From Basidiobolus heterosporus B8920 (taxonomy: Eukaryota > Basidiobolomycota > Basidiobolomycetes > Basidiobolales > Basidiobolaceae), in the NCBI GenBank assembly GCA_000697455.1, contig JNET01035207.1, forward strand, positions 1 through 37,896: 37,896 bases of DNA, read 5' to 3'. The first letter of the stretch is position 1. Each line of letters starts with the position of its first letter. Shown here piece by piece: positions 13,190 through 24,273 of the stretch. The translations under genes were made by a program, and so were the position numbers. The notes beneath the pieces were generated by a model that had not been told where the DNA came from, did no database searches, and saw only the letters and a program-made list of their open reading frames with translations.

Positions 13190-13697
13190 GATTTAGATGA
13201 TACAAGGTGTAGGTATTGGAAAGAAACAGAGGATAAAGAATAGACTAGGAAACTTGCGGGTGTAGTAGAATAAGGCTGGGCAAGTGATTATCAAACAGTA
13301 GCTGGCTTAACCCGGGTTAAAACGAAACCAAAATTTTACACACGATAGTCGAAACTAACAAGGGATTATTCACGCAAAACGTCAAGGAAACTAACCACCT
13401 TAATATATAATAATTTAAACAGGAACGTAGAGCTTCGGGGCATCGGCCCATGATTGGGTGCATATAGGAACCTGTGACGTAACATATTCGAACTCAGAAT
13501 TGCGATTATTTATCTCCGCTACAATATGGAAGGTCAATAGGATTTTGAAATTAATCTCCCATAGTTACATCAATGATTTAATCACATCCTACTTTTGTAC
13601 TTAAACATAGCCAATCAAGTGCTACCATTGGACTTGATTTGATATCACCAACATGGTAAAGACATCCCTTGTTAATGCCGGTGTAACTAGTCCCCGC

Positions 13698-13704
13698 TGA
13701 CTCA
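13698..13704. promoter_or_regulatory. AP-1/Gcn4-like site TGACTCA
   Basis: An exact TGACTCA heptamer about 510 bp upstream of the HOG1 start codon. A chance hit is possible. Confidence 0.3.
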
Positions 13705-13934
13705 ATCAAAATTATTACAAGTGGCATCTTTTAGGCATCTTCTTCGAAATAAGTCCAACAAACTCTCACAAACTCTGATTGTTTAAGATAGTGCAGCCAA
13801 AGGCGCAGCATAGGATAGGTGTAGAGGAAGCAAAGCAAAATGAAATCTAATCCTGTGTGTCAAGTAGCCTATGAACCAATACCTTCCCAGGTAATACAGG
13901 GGAGGAGCTGTAGAAATCCTATTATGTCAGTCGC

Positions 13935-13941
13935 TGACTCA
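13935..13941. promoter_or_regulatory. Second AP-1/Gcn4-like site TGACTCA
   Basis: Exact TGACTCA, 237 bp from the first copy, in the same divergent region. Confidence 0.3.
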
Positions 13942-14573
13942 TGAATGGATGTAAGAAGCCCACCTAACTCGCCATAGAGACCAATCAAACACATATTCCA
14001 TACATATTAGCAAGAAAGCAACGACCTGAATCCCTTCCAACAATACGCTAGCGTTTGTTGCCAACCGAGGAGTACAAAAATGGGCTTTCTCTATTTATGG
14101 AAGGGGGTGATATGTATGATCTCATTCGACTTGAACGCAAAAAGCTAATCTAGACAAGTGCGCTCCAGCAACGCTAGAGTTTTTCTTTGTTGAGCACAAA
14201 CCTGTAATAATCATCATTGAAGAAGGATCTCAAAAACCATGACACAATAGTCGAACCCTTAATAAGACGATCCTTCGATCATTCATAACCTTACATCTCC
14301 CTACACCGTACCCTAGCTCTAGAATAAAAAAATGAGTAACAAGGCTGTTCTAACTACTAATCAGGTCGATCAGCCTCGAAAGTATCTGAGCACATGAGCA
14401 CCCAAACGCCCAAAAACTACTGACGATGTATTCTCGATAATTTTTCGATAATCTACTTCAGACCTACTATTTATACGACTCCACAATAATCATAATAACT
14501 CCCTACTTTCAATTAGTACTGCCAGGTTATACGTCGTTGTCGTTGTCGTTGCGATGCTGGTGACTCCATGCAC

Positions 14574-14581
14574 TGACGTCA
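14574..14581. promoter_or_regulatory. CRE palindrome TGACGTCA
   Basis: A perfect ATF/CREB palindrome. Atf1-type bZIP factors are known targets of Hog1/Sty1 kinases, so a feedback role is conceivable but not shown. Confidence 0.35.
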
Positions 14582-14690
14582 ACATTATTTCAGCTGATTT
14601 CTATTCTTGGATGCTGTTCTGACTGAGTATCAGCTGTCTAATTATACGAAACGATACAATTATTGAGTCGAAGATATATCTAACCCTATT

Positions 14691-14712
14691 CACCCTCACC
14701 CTCACCCTCATC
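14691..14712. repeat. Short CACCCT tandem repeat
   Basis: About three and a half copies of the hexamer CACCCT followed by CATC. Low complexity; too short and wrong in sequence to be an interstitial telomere tract. Confidence 0.6.
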
Positions 14713-15722
14713 ATTTGAGTAGAGACATTACTATGTAGGAATTAGATGCAATGAGTAAGTAAAGCCATCTAAAGACAAAATATTCTTCTATTGATCGGTG
14801 TCTAATGATTTCTTGAGGGGATGTGGTGGAGTATGTCGTGAATATGAATTTCTTTAGTTTACATCTCTTACGTATGCCCACGTGAGGAGAATGATTTATT
14901 CTCCGATGACATGAAATATTCTACGCTAAGACTATTTTGTTCATTTATCCAAGCTTTGGTCATCACTTCCAAGAACTACTCCAATTGGTTCTCCTTGTGT
15001 ATAAAGTCCTTAGGCAAAGAGGGATTGTGTACCAGCTCCCGTTAGACAAGGGTAGAGTGTTGTGTGTGTGAAGCGATGTATGCTCACGTTTATGCGCTCA
15101 CCTACATCCACCTACATTTGAGCATGAATGCAGTAATATAGTAACCATTATTTATTTCTAAACAGTACGATGATAGCATTGAAAACCATGATTTAATTAC
15201 CTGCATGTAGGCTAACCCTTAATAATACTTCATATTGAGTTCATGTCTAAAGTTACTGTATGCTCGGACTAAACAAAGCAGCTTTGTTCCATACTTCTAT
15301 TGCATACCTCGTTGCCACTTTTTGTCAGTGTTTCCACGAGCCCTTGCTTTCTTTGTTTCTGCTTATTGATATATGAGAAATTCTATATTTCTGTTAAGCC
15401 TGTTCTTTGCTTGATAATACCCTCGCTTTTGCCTTCAGTCTGTTCATTCTAGTTGAATAGCCTTGACTTGTACCTCTCTTGGTAATTCAAAATACTTCTA
15501 TAATTGTACTCAAACAGTGAGAAGTCTTGTCCTTTTGTATTTCATACACAGCTTATTAGCCTGCAATATTCTTTGTAGTCAGAGATTAGGCTTTGAATCG
15601 GCTCGATATACTTTAGATGCAAAGAGCCTAAGCTCTCATTCACTTTCCATTTAAATTACTTTGTTACGTTTACTTCTTGCTTTACTTGTATCGTACTACA
15701 ACCTACTTGATAGACCCATAGA

Positions 15723-18614
15723 ATGCAAAAAATACTTGAATCCGGCTATAATAACTTTTTCACCAGTAAAGATACTAAAAGGCCTTCCTCGAATCTTACT
15801 CGATTTTCTCCAAACGAATGGATTGAAATCAAGGATCCGCAAAATACCGAAACATATTATGCTAATCCAGTAAGAATACTCACCATTTTTTGTTGTGTTT
15901 TCTACCTTGATACCGACTCCTCCGAAATTTTCTAGATAACTGGTGAATGTGCTACAAAGATACCCGTGAATGCAACTATGTTAGTTCTATTATATCAGCA
16001 TGCATGCCAAGAAAACTGCTCTAATTGGTTTGCTTTCTAGTCACCCTAACGATCCTGATGGCGAATGGTGGGAGCTATATGACGAGCAGAATGATCTCAA
16101 CTATTATTACAATACGCTGACAGGGCAAACTGAATGGCTCAGACCTGAAGTAGGACCTATAGTACCTTTATCAGCAATTCAAGTCAGTTCACTATATATG
16201 TGTAACAAAATCCAACCTACATTACTAACAAAACGCTCATTCAATAGGATACAGTAATAGGGCGTAGAGTTTCGATGGTGTTGGCAAATAGAGGCTCTTT
16301 GATCATAGCAGAGCACATAATCAAAGCAGCAGAGAGTGCTGGAAAATCCGGAAACCGTTTTTCATTAAACCAGCGCAATTTGGACTCTGGTGAATTCAAG
16401 GAAATATTATCACTTAAATCGTCGCAGGTTTTTATATTTATTTACTTTACAATAATGTGCTATATGTACTTACACCATTCTTGTTCCAGTTAAAGAATCC
16501 AAAAGTACCGAACACAGAGCATGAGGATAGTTGTGATCTAGGGGTTACGAATGTTACCGAAACCTCGGAAGTTCAGCCTGAACAATCTTGCAACAATTCA
16601 TTAGGAGTCTTAGAGCAGCCTACGACTGGCCATGGATGTGAGGGACCTTTAAGTTCAGGTACCTATTTGTTCATACAAATTCTATCCAACGATATTTCCT
16701 AAACCAAATTCATTTCTTTCGTAGATACTCCTATAGGTTTGTTGCAAAATAGTGCACAGGACTTTCCAACATACCCCGAAAAAGGGCAGCCTCCCCCTTC
16801 CCTAATAAAAAACGATAGCTATACGTAAGTCTCTAATTTGGTATTGAAATCACACTACTGCATCTGTAGATTAATCAAACATGGACTTCTCCCTTCAGTC
16901 CTGCCACCTTTCCACCACAACTGTTGGAGGAGATGAACCAGTTTAAAGTCGATGGGTTTGCTCAAAAATATTTCGCTGTTCATAAAAAAGGACTTTTCAG
17001 AAGAAAAATCTCTATGGAAAAGTTGCTACAATGGTCAAAGGTAAATGCATAATATCGTTAGCAAAATGCCACCAAATCTCACAAAGAACAAATCCTTATA
17101 CGTGAGTAGGACTCTTTGAAGCAACCTTTACTCGTCTTGAACAAATCAGCGCAGAGAGATGCACTGAAATGCTTTAAAAATATCCTTTGTCTTTCACATG
17201 TTTATGCTAACTTCTTTTACGCAACCTATTCCTTAACTTTTCCGTTCACTTATGCAAAGAATTATGGGCGATCGGGCTCATATCAGAGGATTTGGCTTGA
17301 GTAAAGACACACAATGGCTATTGGAAAGAGCCATCACTCTTGGAGAATTGCGAGACGAAGTCTACGTACAACTATGTAAGCAGCTGACCCACAATCCCAG
17401 CAGGTAAGGCTAGCTACAAAGGATTACAGATCTGATAATAACATTTTGCATTGGGATCACCAGTCAAAGCTTGTTTCATGGATGGCAACTGATGTGTGTG
17501 TTTACGGTGACATTCCCGCCATCCAAAAATTTCGAAAAATATATGCAGACCTTTATCAAAGCCCACTTTGATATAAAACAGAGTAAAATCGACATCCTTT
17601 CGAAGCATGCTTATAATAAGCTATTAAAGATTTCCAAGAGTGGACCGCGTGGAAAGGTGCTTACGAGTGAGGAGATTGAACAAGCCAAAGTAAGCTATAT
17701 GCAAAGAAAGTGTAATGTCATTCATTAATACTCACAGGATTTTCAGGAGTCTGCGTTCCATCCTACAGTATTTGGTGAATCTCTGGAATATGTGATGGAA
17801 ATGCAAGCACAATCCTACCCAGCTCTAAAAATCCCCCAGATCCTGTTATTCTTGGCGGAAAGTGTATTAATATTGGATGGTCAATTGTCTGAGGGTATCT
17901 TCCGTCTTTCTGGCGACCCTGAAGCGGCCACTTCATTGGTAAGATATCTTTCACTTAGTGATTACTAAAAGTTCCATTCTAAAACGTGCTCTTCTATTAG
18001 CGATTGAAAATCGAGAAAAGTAGGTCTCTCCATATCCTTACTCACTGAATAAACACTTAAAGCCTCTCCTAGATCAATACGACATTCAGGGGATTACTGA
18101 CCCAAATGTCCCTTCCTCGCTGCTCAAGTTCTGGCTTCGTGATTTGGCAGATCCTCTAATTCCAGCCGAATTTTAATATCCTTTTACAAACATTCTATTT
18201 TGCATTCAGTAACAAAATTCGTGACATTCTTTAACTGATTTACTGATTCGTGCATTCGACATGCCGAAGATTCGAAAGAATCTATCAAAATAGTCGAACA
18301 GCTTCCGGAAATTAACCGAATTGTAGTTCATTTCATGCTTAGTTTTCTTCAGGTAAAGTCTATCCCTGTTGATTCTTTCATGGTGTCAGTTTCTTATTCA
18401 GTTTGAATAGTTGTTCACCACGGAGGAAGCCACCAAGTACACAAAGATGACAGTGGCAAACTTGGCCATGGTATTTGCGCCCAACTTTCTACGATGCCCG
18501 AGTGAAAATCTGAATGAAATATTCGAGAAGACTCGGCACGAACAGGCATTTGTCAAAACCTTACTAGAGCACATGAAGCCAACACAAGTGGCTCCATTGA
18601 AGTCAGTCCTTTAG
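15723..18614 (+). CDS. WW-MyTH4-RhoGAP protein, ARHGAP39/Vilse-like
   Basis: A GTPase-activating protein for a Rho/Rac/Cdc42-type GTPase. Fifteen exons give 669 residues: 15723-15869, 15936-15979, 16041-16182, 16248-16427, 16490-16658, 16725-16824, 16899-17040, 17110-17179, 17250-17403, 17464-17689, 17738-17938, 18001-18019, 18073-18175, 18244-18352, 18411-18614. Domains: a first WW at about 31-60 (NEWIEIKD…YYANPITGE) lacking its second Trp; an intact second WW at about 70-100 (EWWELYDEQNDLNYYYN, TEWLRPE); a Ser/Thr-rich linker; MyTH4 at about 285-440 (CFKIMQRIMGDRAHIRGFGL); RhoGAP at about 465-660 with arginine finger R514 in EGIFRLSG and PNVPSSLLKFWLRDL. Domain order matches ARHGAP39/Vilse, whose animal members link Rac inactivation to the cytoskeleton. 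Two introns are AT-AC U12-type (separate entries). At 17738 or 17747 two in-frame acceptors differ by three codons (DFQ). Confidence 0.92.
17180..17249 (+). other. U12-type AT-AC intron 8 of the RhoGAP gene
   Basis: A 70-nt intron starting ATATCCTTTG and ending TTCAC. The branch site TTCCTTAAC at 17229-17237 is a perfect match to the U12 consensus and sits about 13 nt from the 3' end. Removal is phase 1 and joins CFK to IMQRIMGDR, the MyTH4 core. No GT-AG choice keeps this frame. Confidence 0.9.
18176..18243 (+). other. U12-type AT-AC intron 13 of the RhoGAP gene
   Basis: A 68-nt intron starting ATATCCTTTT and ending GATTTAC, with branch site TTCTTTAAC at 18227-18235, about 9 nt from the 3' end. 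Removal (phase 2) gives PLIPAEFYDSCIRHAED, which aligns with the EFY-x-x-CI segment of ARHGAP39-type RhoGAP domains. Confidence 0.9.
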
Positions 18615-19163
18615 ATCTCTTTTCTCCTTCGTAAACTAATACCCCGTATATACCTATCCACCCTTTGCGCCTTATTCTTTCAGTTTCTCTACAGAAATTG
18701 CATTCTTAGTTTCAAAATACCCCTCAACTCACCAGCATCATCTATCTTTTATCGACACTACCATTAGACCTTTTAGCATTAATTCTAGACAATGGCTTAC
18801 GCATACCTACTACTTACAGTTTGCCTCCTTCCATCAGATAATCACCAGTAATATTAGAAATGTACTCATAGAGTTGTTCACTTGCAACTACTCCGATTTA
18901 GGAGAATTTATTGAATGGAACATCCTTTCCTACCATAAACAAAAGCGTATTTAAACTTGATCCAATTTAGGTTGGTAAGACCTTTGCGAATAAGAGATCA
19001 AAATAGATTTAACCAACATGGACCCTTTCAAATGCATTAGTATTGGCCTGACATACCGAGATACGTTCCATATATTTGCAATGGCATCTCGAAAATTGAT
19101 TTGTCTATCTATATATATATCTGCTAGGCTTTTCTTGAATCTTTCTTCACTGTGCTGAAGAAT
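18615..19163. other. Intergenic, NAD synthetase promoter
   Basis: AT-rich spacer between two plus-strand genes, with a short (TA)n run near 19110. No gene seen. Confidence 0.5.
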
Positions 19164-22100
19164 ATGGGCCATTTAATCACCGTTGCCACTTGCTCGCTCA
19201 ACCAATGGGCTTTAGATTTTGACGGGAATTTGAAGAGAATTCTCGAAAGCATCAAAGTTGCCAAAGAAAAAGGAGCTACTCTTCGAGTTGGTCCGGAATT
19301 AGAGATAACGTAAGGTGTGAGCAAAATCAACCATTTGAGCTCTACTCTAACTACAAGGAATTTTTCTTTCAAGTGGATATGGTTGCCAAGATCACTTTTT
19401 GGAAAGTAAGTAACTCCACTTCCTTGAAAAGAATAGGGATAGATTCTAAACGGTTTAATTCCAGGTGATACATATCTTCATTCCTGGGAAGCACTTTCTC
19501 AAATCCTCAATAACAAAGAAACTCATGACATTTTACTCGACTTGGGCATGTAAGTGGGCTAACCATATAATACAGCACTATGTTGGGTATGCTGAAAGAG
19601 ATTGTATCCCTATTTTAGGCCTGTAGTTCACAAAACAGTGAAATACAACTGTCGAATCCTAGTACTTAACGGAAAGATCCTTCTTATTCGCCCTAAGATG
19701 TTTATGGCAAACGATGGCAATTATCGTGAAATGAGATGGTTTAATGCTTGGACTAAAGCTCGGACAACCGAAGCTTATTATCTTCCTAGAATCATTCGAG
19801 AAATCACTGGCCAGGTTACTGATGAATTGTGTAGAGTTGGTTGTTTGGTTCCCGGCTCTAATGGGTTGATTTAATCTTTACAGACTACGGCACCTTTTGG
19901 TGATGCAGTAATCTCAACTCTTGATACATGCATTGGTGTTGAAATGTGCGAAGAACTGTTCACGCCTAACAGGTTTTGGATTTTGCTTGCTTTTATCCGG
20001 CTATTTTGGTGTTAATTTGATTGATCACTTATAGCCCCCACATTCCAATGGGTTTAGACGGGATCGAAATCTTCACTAACAGTAGCGGCAGCCATCACGA
20101 ACTCCGTAAGCTTCATCGTCGAGTTGACCTGATCAAAGAAGCGACTCTTAAGGTTAGCTTTGTTCTTCCTCTTACTATGGATAAAGACTCACTAATAGGC
20201 ATGGTATAGAGTGGTGGTGTTTATTTGTACGCAAATCAACAAGGTTGTGACGGTGATAGGCTTTATTATGACGGTTGTTCCCTGGTTGCTATTAATGGCC
20301 AGGTGCTCAGTCAAGGAACTCAGTTCTCATTGAACGATATTGTAAGTAATCCTGCGTAACTCGATCCAGAGATGGTATGCTAAGCCATTACACAGGAAGT
20401 GGTTACCGCTACGGTTGACATAGAAGAAGTCCGATCATTCCGTGGGTCAAATATCAGTCGTGGTGTTCAGGCTGCTAGCTCATCACCATATCCCCGTATC
20501 GAAGTGGACTTTGCTCTCTCTACTTCGTATCTACAACGTCGACTCTCAGTAAAGCCTACACGTCCCATCGAAGTGCATTATCATACCCCAGAAGAAGAGA
20601 TTAGGTATGCAACATGCCACTCATAGAAAGCACACATCTTCCTTCTAACTTTTCTGGGTATAGCCTAGGTCCAGCTTGTTGGCTTTGGGATTATCTTCGT
20701 AGATCTGGAACCAATGGTTACTTCTTACCTTTGAGTGGTGGTATCGATAGTTGTGCCACTGCCACTTTGGTGTCGTCTATGTGTCGATTGGTTGCCGAAG
20801 CAGCCCAAAACGGCAGTAAGAACAACATGCCTACAATTACCAAACTGATTCATCATTTACAAGGTGGTATATAGATTCACAGGTAATTGAAGATGCCCGC
20901 AGAATTGCAGGGGTAGAGCAGGCCGATTATCTACCAACCGATCCAAAAGAGTTTGCTGGGTACTTACTACCATCTATTCCTTGTGGTCTCAACCATACTG
21001 ACCCTCGCTCACTCTAGACGTATTTTCCATACATGCTACATGGGCACCTCGAACTCCGGAGCTGAAACAAGATACCGCGCTAAAACATTGGCCGATGAGA
21101 TTGGAAGGTAATGCTTAAGAAAGTTCAAGCCACATAAGACTCTCAGTCGCTGATACTAGTTCTATGAAGCTATCACATCGACCTTAACATGGATGCTGTC
21201 GTCCAGGCAGTTATCACCTTGTTTGCGTTGATTACCGGGAGAACACCCAGCTATACTGTTCATGGCGGAACTAACACGGAGAACTTGGCACTTCAAAATA
21301 TCCAGGTGAGATAATCCACGTATTGTATGTTGATGATGATGATCACATCTTAACCAGCCATTCCTCGGCCTGCCCTTAGGCTCGACTTCGAATGGTACTG
21401 GCCTATCTACTCGCCCAGCTATTGCTATGGGTTCGTGGTAGAAGTGGTGGGTTGCTGGTTCTTGGAAGTGCAAATGTCGATGAAAGGTAAGGCTTGTCAC
21501 GTGCCTCACCCAAACTACACATTGATGACTGAATGTAAATACTAGTCTGCGAGGTTACATGACAAAGTACGATTGCTCTAGCGCTGATATCAACCCAATT
21601 GGTGCTATAAGTAAGAAAGATCTACGCCGGTTTATTGCCTATGCTCGGGATAACTTCCATATCGATATTCTGGATAGGTAAATTCTATTTTACAGATTTT
21701 AGAATGCTGACTCTTGGTATATATATGATTGCTAAATCTGAGCCACCTGTTTCCCCTCTTTCCCCTCTCTCCCCCTGCTTACCATTAGTTTCCTCCATGC
21801 CACCCCTACCGCGGAACTTGTTCCTTTCAGTGAAACCTATGTTCAGTCTGATGAGGTAAGTTCCAACCCGACTGGCCCATCTTTTTAGCTTAGCTTAACC
21901 CCAACGTGCACTAGGTTGAGATGGGTATGACCTATGATGAGCTATCCGTATTTGGACGCCTACGTAAGGTTCACAGATGCGGTCCATTTTCCATGTTCAT
22001 GAGCCTTGCCCATGAGTGGGGAGAGAGCCTGAAGCCATCTGAGGTATGCTTCCATCACCAGAGGCTCTAAGAGCCACCACCACTAACTATCTTCTAGATT

Positions 22101-22346
22101 GCTGTTAAAGTCAAGCGATTCTTCTTCTACTACTCGATCAATCGACACAAGTTGACCACCTTAACACCATCTTATCATGCCGAGTCTTACAGTCCTGACG
22201 ATAATCGGTTCGATCTTCGTCCTTTCCTTTACAACGCCAAATGGTCTTGGCAGTTCCGCAAGATTGACGAAGCAGTCAAAGTCCTAGAGCAGCCATTAGA
22301 CCAGCCAGCTGACACACAAGTCTTAGATACTACCGGTACAGCATGA
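19164..22346 (+). CDS. QNS1: Glutamine-dependent NAD+ synthetase
   Basis: It makes NAD+ from deamido-NAD+, ATP and glutamine, the last step shared by de novo and Preiss-Handler routes. Seventeen exons (first 19164-19309, last 22098-22346) give 717 residues, close to yeast Qns1 (714). The N-terminal nitrilase-type glutaminase has its catalytic triad in [11 protein letters not shown] (Glu), [19 protein letters not shown] (Lys) and EMCEELFTP (Cys). The synthetase half has the PP-loop [60 protein letters not shown] and the C-terminal [19 protein letters not shown]. Introns are 50-110 nt GT-AG; exon 10 starts at 20875 and exon 12 at 21170, chosen because nearer AGs break the frame. The start [19 protein letters not shown] matches the family's first residues. 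Confidence 0.97.
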
Positions 22347-22526
22347 AAGGGTGCACGAAAGCGGGCAAAGATGCTATCAATCAGAAAATTCACAGGCTTC
22401 AATGAATAGGTAAGAAAGGTTACACACTACGTAACGCATACCACGTAACGCACACTACACAATAAACAAAGAATGCCTGACAAATAAATAGAGTTCATTC
22501 TCGCATGAAACCTGTCTTTTGCTTAA

Positions 22527-22700
22527 TTAGAAGTTCTCGTTTCGATTGTAAGGATCAGATTGGGCTGGTCCAACTCTCAAGGTGAGACCACTGCGTGAGA
22601 ATAGAGGTTGGAGCATTGCATCATCTACAAAGAACACCCGGCACCCGGTCAAACTCAGAACCTCATCATCCACCAACACATGACTGAATCTCTCCAATTG
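22527..22700 (-). other. Unassigned protein-like frame, possible 3' exon
   Basis: A 57-codon minus-strand frame ending in TAA at 22527-22529 reads VLVDDEVLSLTGCRVFFVDD…LTLRVGPAQ. It faintly recalls an OB-fold strand pattern. It is closed by TGA upstream and has no ATG at its head, so it would need a splice acceptor between about 22680 and 22700; no matching 5' exon was found. The rest of 22347-23022 shows nothing convincing. Confidence 0.3.
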
Positions 22701-22972
22701 TCAGGTCTAGTTCCTGGGCAATGGGTATTCTTCGAATGCCAAATTAATCCAATTTTGTTTACATTTCGCTTGACGACCAATTTGGCGCATCAAATACCCA
22801 CCACCACCACTACTACTATCCAGCTAATTTAGATGCTTTATACAGATCGGCTCAGCATAAGCATTCAGCTTCTTCTAATTCTGAAGATGTGTGGCGCATA
22901 TAGATTGAGTTTTTAGAAGGTTGTACTACGCTAACCAGAAAGTCATAGAGAGCGATGACGGCATCAGTCACA

Positions 22973-22979
22973 TATAAAA
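22973..22979 (+). promoter_or_regulatory. TATA box of the small secreted peptide
   Basis: TATAAAA lies 43 bp before the ATG at 23023. Confidence 0.45.
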
Positions 22980-23022
22980 CCTGGCCATCCACCCGTCAAT
23001 TCATACATATTTTACCTGCACA

Positions 23023-23227
23023 ATGACCATCTTCTGCGTTCGTTCAATCTCGTTAATTGTCGCCTGCCTGTACTGTGTATCTGCTCTGGTGATTCCCCAT
23101 CATAATATCAACCTTAACACCGAGTTTGTTAACTGCGAACTGGTAAGGCTTCTTGGTAGATTCAACATTGTTTCCATGACTAATATATTTCTTATAGAGT
23201 TGTCAAGTTATCACTGCTGCCAAGTAA
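23023..23227 (+). CDS. Candidate small secreted peptide, 49 residues
   Basis: Two exons, 23023-23142 and 23198-23227, are joined by a canonical 55-nt intron (GTAAGG…TTATAG, phase 0). The product starts with a clear signal peptide (MTIFCVRSISLIVACLYCVSA) and leaves a mature peptide of about 28 residues, LVIPHHNINLNTEFVNCE then LSCQVITAAK, with two cysteines. A TATA box precedes it. I recognise no family. Without splicing the frame would run 88 codons with four more cysteines. Size makes it easy to over-call, so this rests on signal peptide, intron and TATA box together. Confidence 0.45.
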
Positions 23228-23572
23228 ACACTAGCCCTGACTGTAGATACCACGAAAATATAAATACTAGATGTATAGCCACTAAATGACTAAATTGATG
23301 CATTAAGCCGAAAGAACCCCAATCATGTTGATGTTTTGTGTATATTTCTTTCTAGCCAAAAATCCCCCCAAATAAAAGGAGTTGGACCATGTTGATCTTT
23401 GCAGTAGTGATCTCAATAGTGATCACAAGTGTATTGAATTCGTTTCAATGCAGTACACAGTTAAAGTTAAATATGTAGTATCGCGCCGTGTCGCCACGTC
23501 TACCAGCATTTAAATCATCAATGAAACAAAGAAAAGTCAACTGGAGTATCGTAGAAGAAAAGGTTGATTCCC
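23228..23572. other. Tail-to-tail spacer
   Basis: 3' flanks of the secreted peptide and the Orm gene; nothing else seen. Confidence 0.5.
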
Positions 23573-24273
23573 CTAATCAGTGTGAAGCATGTTAACGCCA
23601 AAAAGACGTACTCGGTGCATGGCGGGGAGTTTTCCGATCAGATTGACGATCAGTGCTGCCATATTAATCAAAAACGTTGAACCAGCGTAGTGAGTATAGT
23701 GGGTGCTTAGCAGAAACCTTTTCGGTTGAGAAAGTTCCAGTTCAATAAAAGTTCTCTAAACTATGGACTAAAAGGGGCTTACAGTAAGATAGGGGCGGCG
23801 GTGAAGTATTTTTTGGAGGGTGAGAATTGGATTCCACTATCCATTTGTTCCCAGAGAGTTAGCTCATCACAGACTCCCTGGTTGAACTCAAATGGAATCC
23901 CGATGATCCAATGGAAGACGACAAAACATATCTACAATGGGAAAGGAAACTTTAACTTGGCTTTCTTCTTCAGTTAGTTAAGAGGAAAGGGCATCGAACC
24001 AGATTGTAGGAGAGATTAGTAAGTGTCCAGCTAGCTTCAGAGGATATACCGGGAATGATGCCAAATAAGATTTTCAAACCAACAATGACCATGAAGTTGA
24101 ATATCCATACACCTTGACATTAGGGTCCAAATAGTGTTATACAATATTTCCCAAGGAGAACACAAAGTAAGAATACCTTTATAGTTAACCCAAGAAGAAT
24201 TTAGGTTGGTTTGACAAGAGGTATCAGTATACTGCGCATGATTAGAAGGCTTTTGTATGATAATGACTGACAT
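23573..24273 (-). CDS. ORM1: Orm/ORMDL family regulator of serine palmitoyltransferase
   Basis: Orm proteins sit in the ER membrane and restrain serine palmitoyltransferase, the first step of sphingolipid synthesis. Four exons, 24273-24177, 24112-24000, 23931-23783 and 23717-23573, give 167 residues, the usual ORMDL size. Diagnostic stretches: LNSSWVNYKGVW before the first membrane segment, IPGISSEASWTLTNLSYNL, FHWIIGIPFEFNQG, the DELTLWEQMDSGIQFSPSKK loop, FLLSTHYTHY, and KLPAMHRVRLFGVN at the end. Four hydrophobic segments are visible. The N-terminus before LNSS is short, without the long phosphorylated Ser-rich tail of yeast Orm1/2, so Ypk1-type control may be reduced; this is inference. 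It diverges from the coilin gene with 490 bp between starts. Confidence 0.95.

Larger units (their letters stand above)
13190..15722. other. Divergent 2.5-kb intergenic region
   Basis: It separates HOG1 (minus) from the RhoGAP gene (plus). Frames near 15463-15873 are short, in conflict with each other and not protein-like until the RhoGAP start. I see no tRNA-like A/B boxes. It holds CRE/AP-1-like sites and short repeats listed separately. Confidence 0.5.

Noticed and set aside
14691-14712. CACCCT repeats as a possible interstitial telomere or subtelomere
   Set aside because: The unit is not TTAGGG-like, the array is only about 22 bp, and flanking genes are housekeeping.
18032-18041. ATATCCTTAC inside RhoGAP intron 12
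   Set aside because: The surrounding GT-AG intron (18020-18072) restores the frame (EK-NQYDIQGITDP) as expected for RhoGAP; the AT-AC alternative breaks it.
23990-24005. GCATCGAACC as a possible tRNA T-arm
   Set aside because: No A box, acceptor stem or anticodon arm around it; it is the donor region of an Orm intron.
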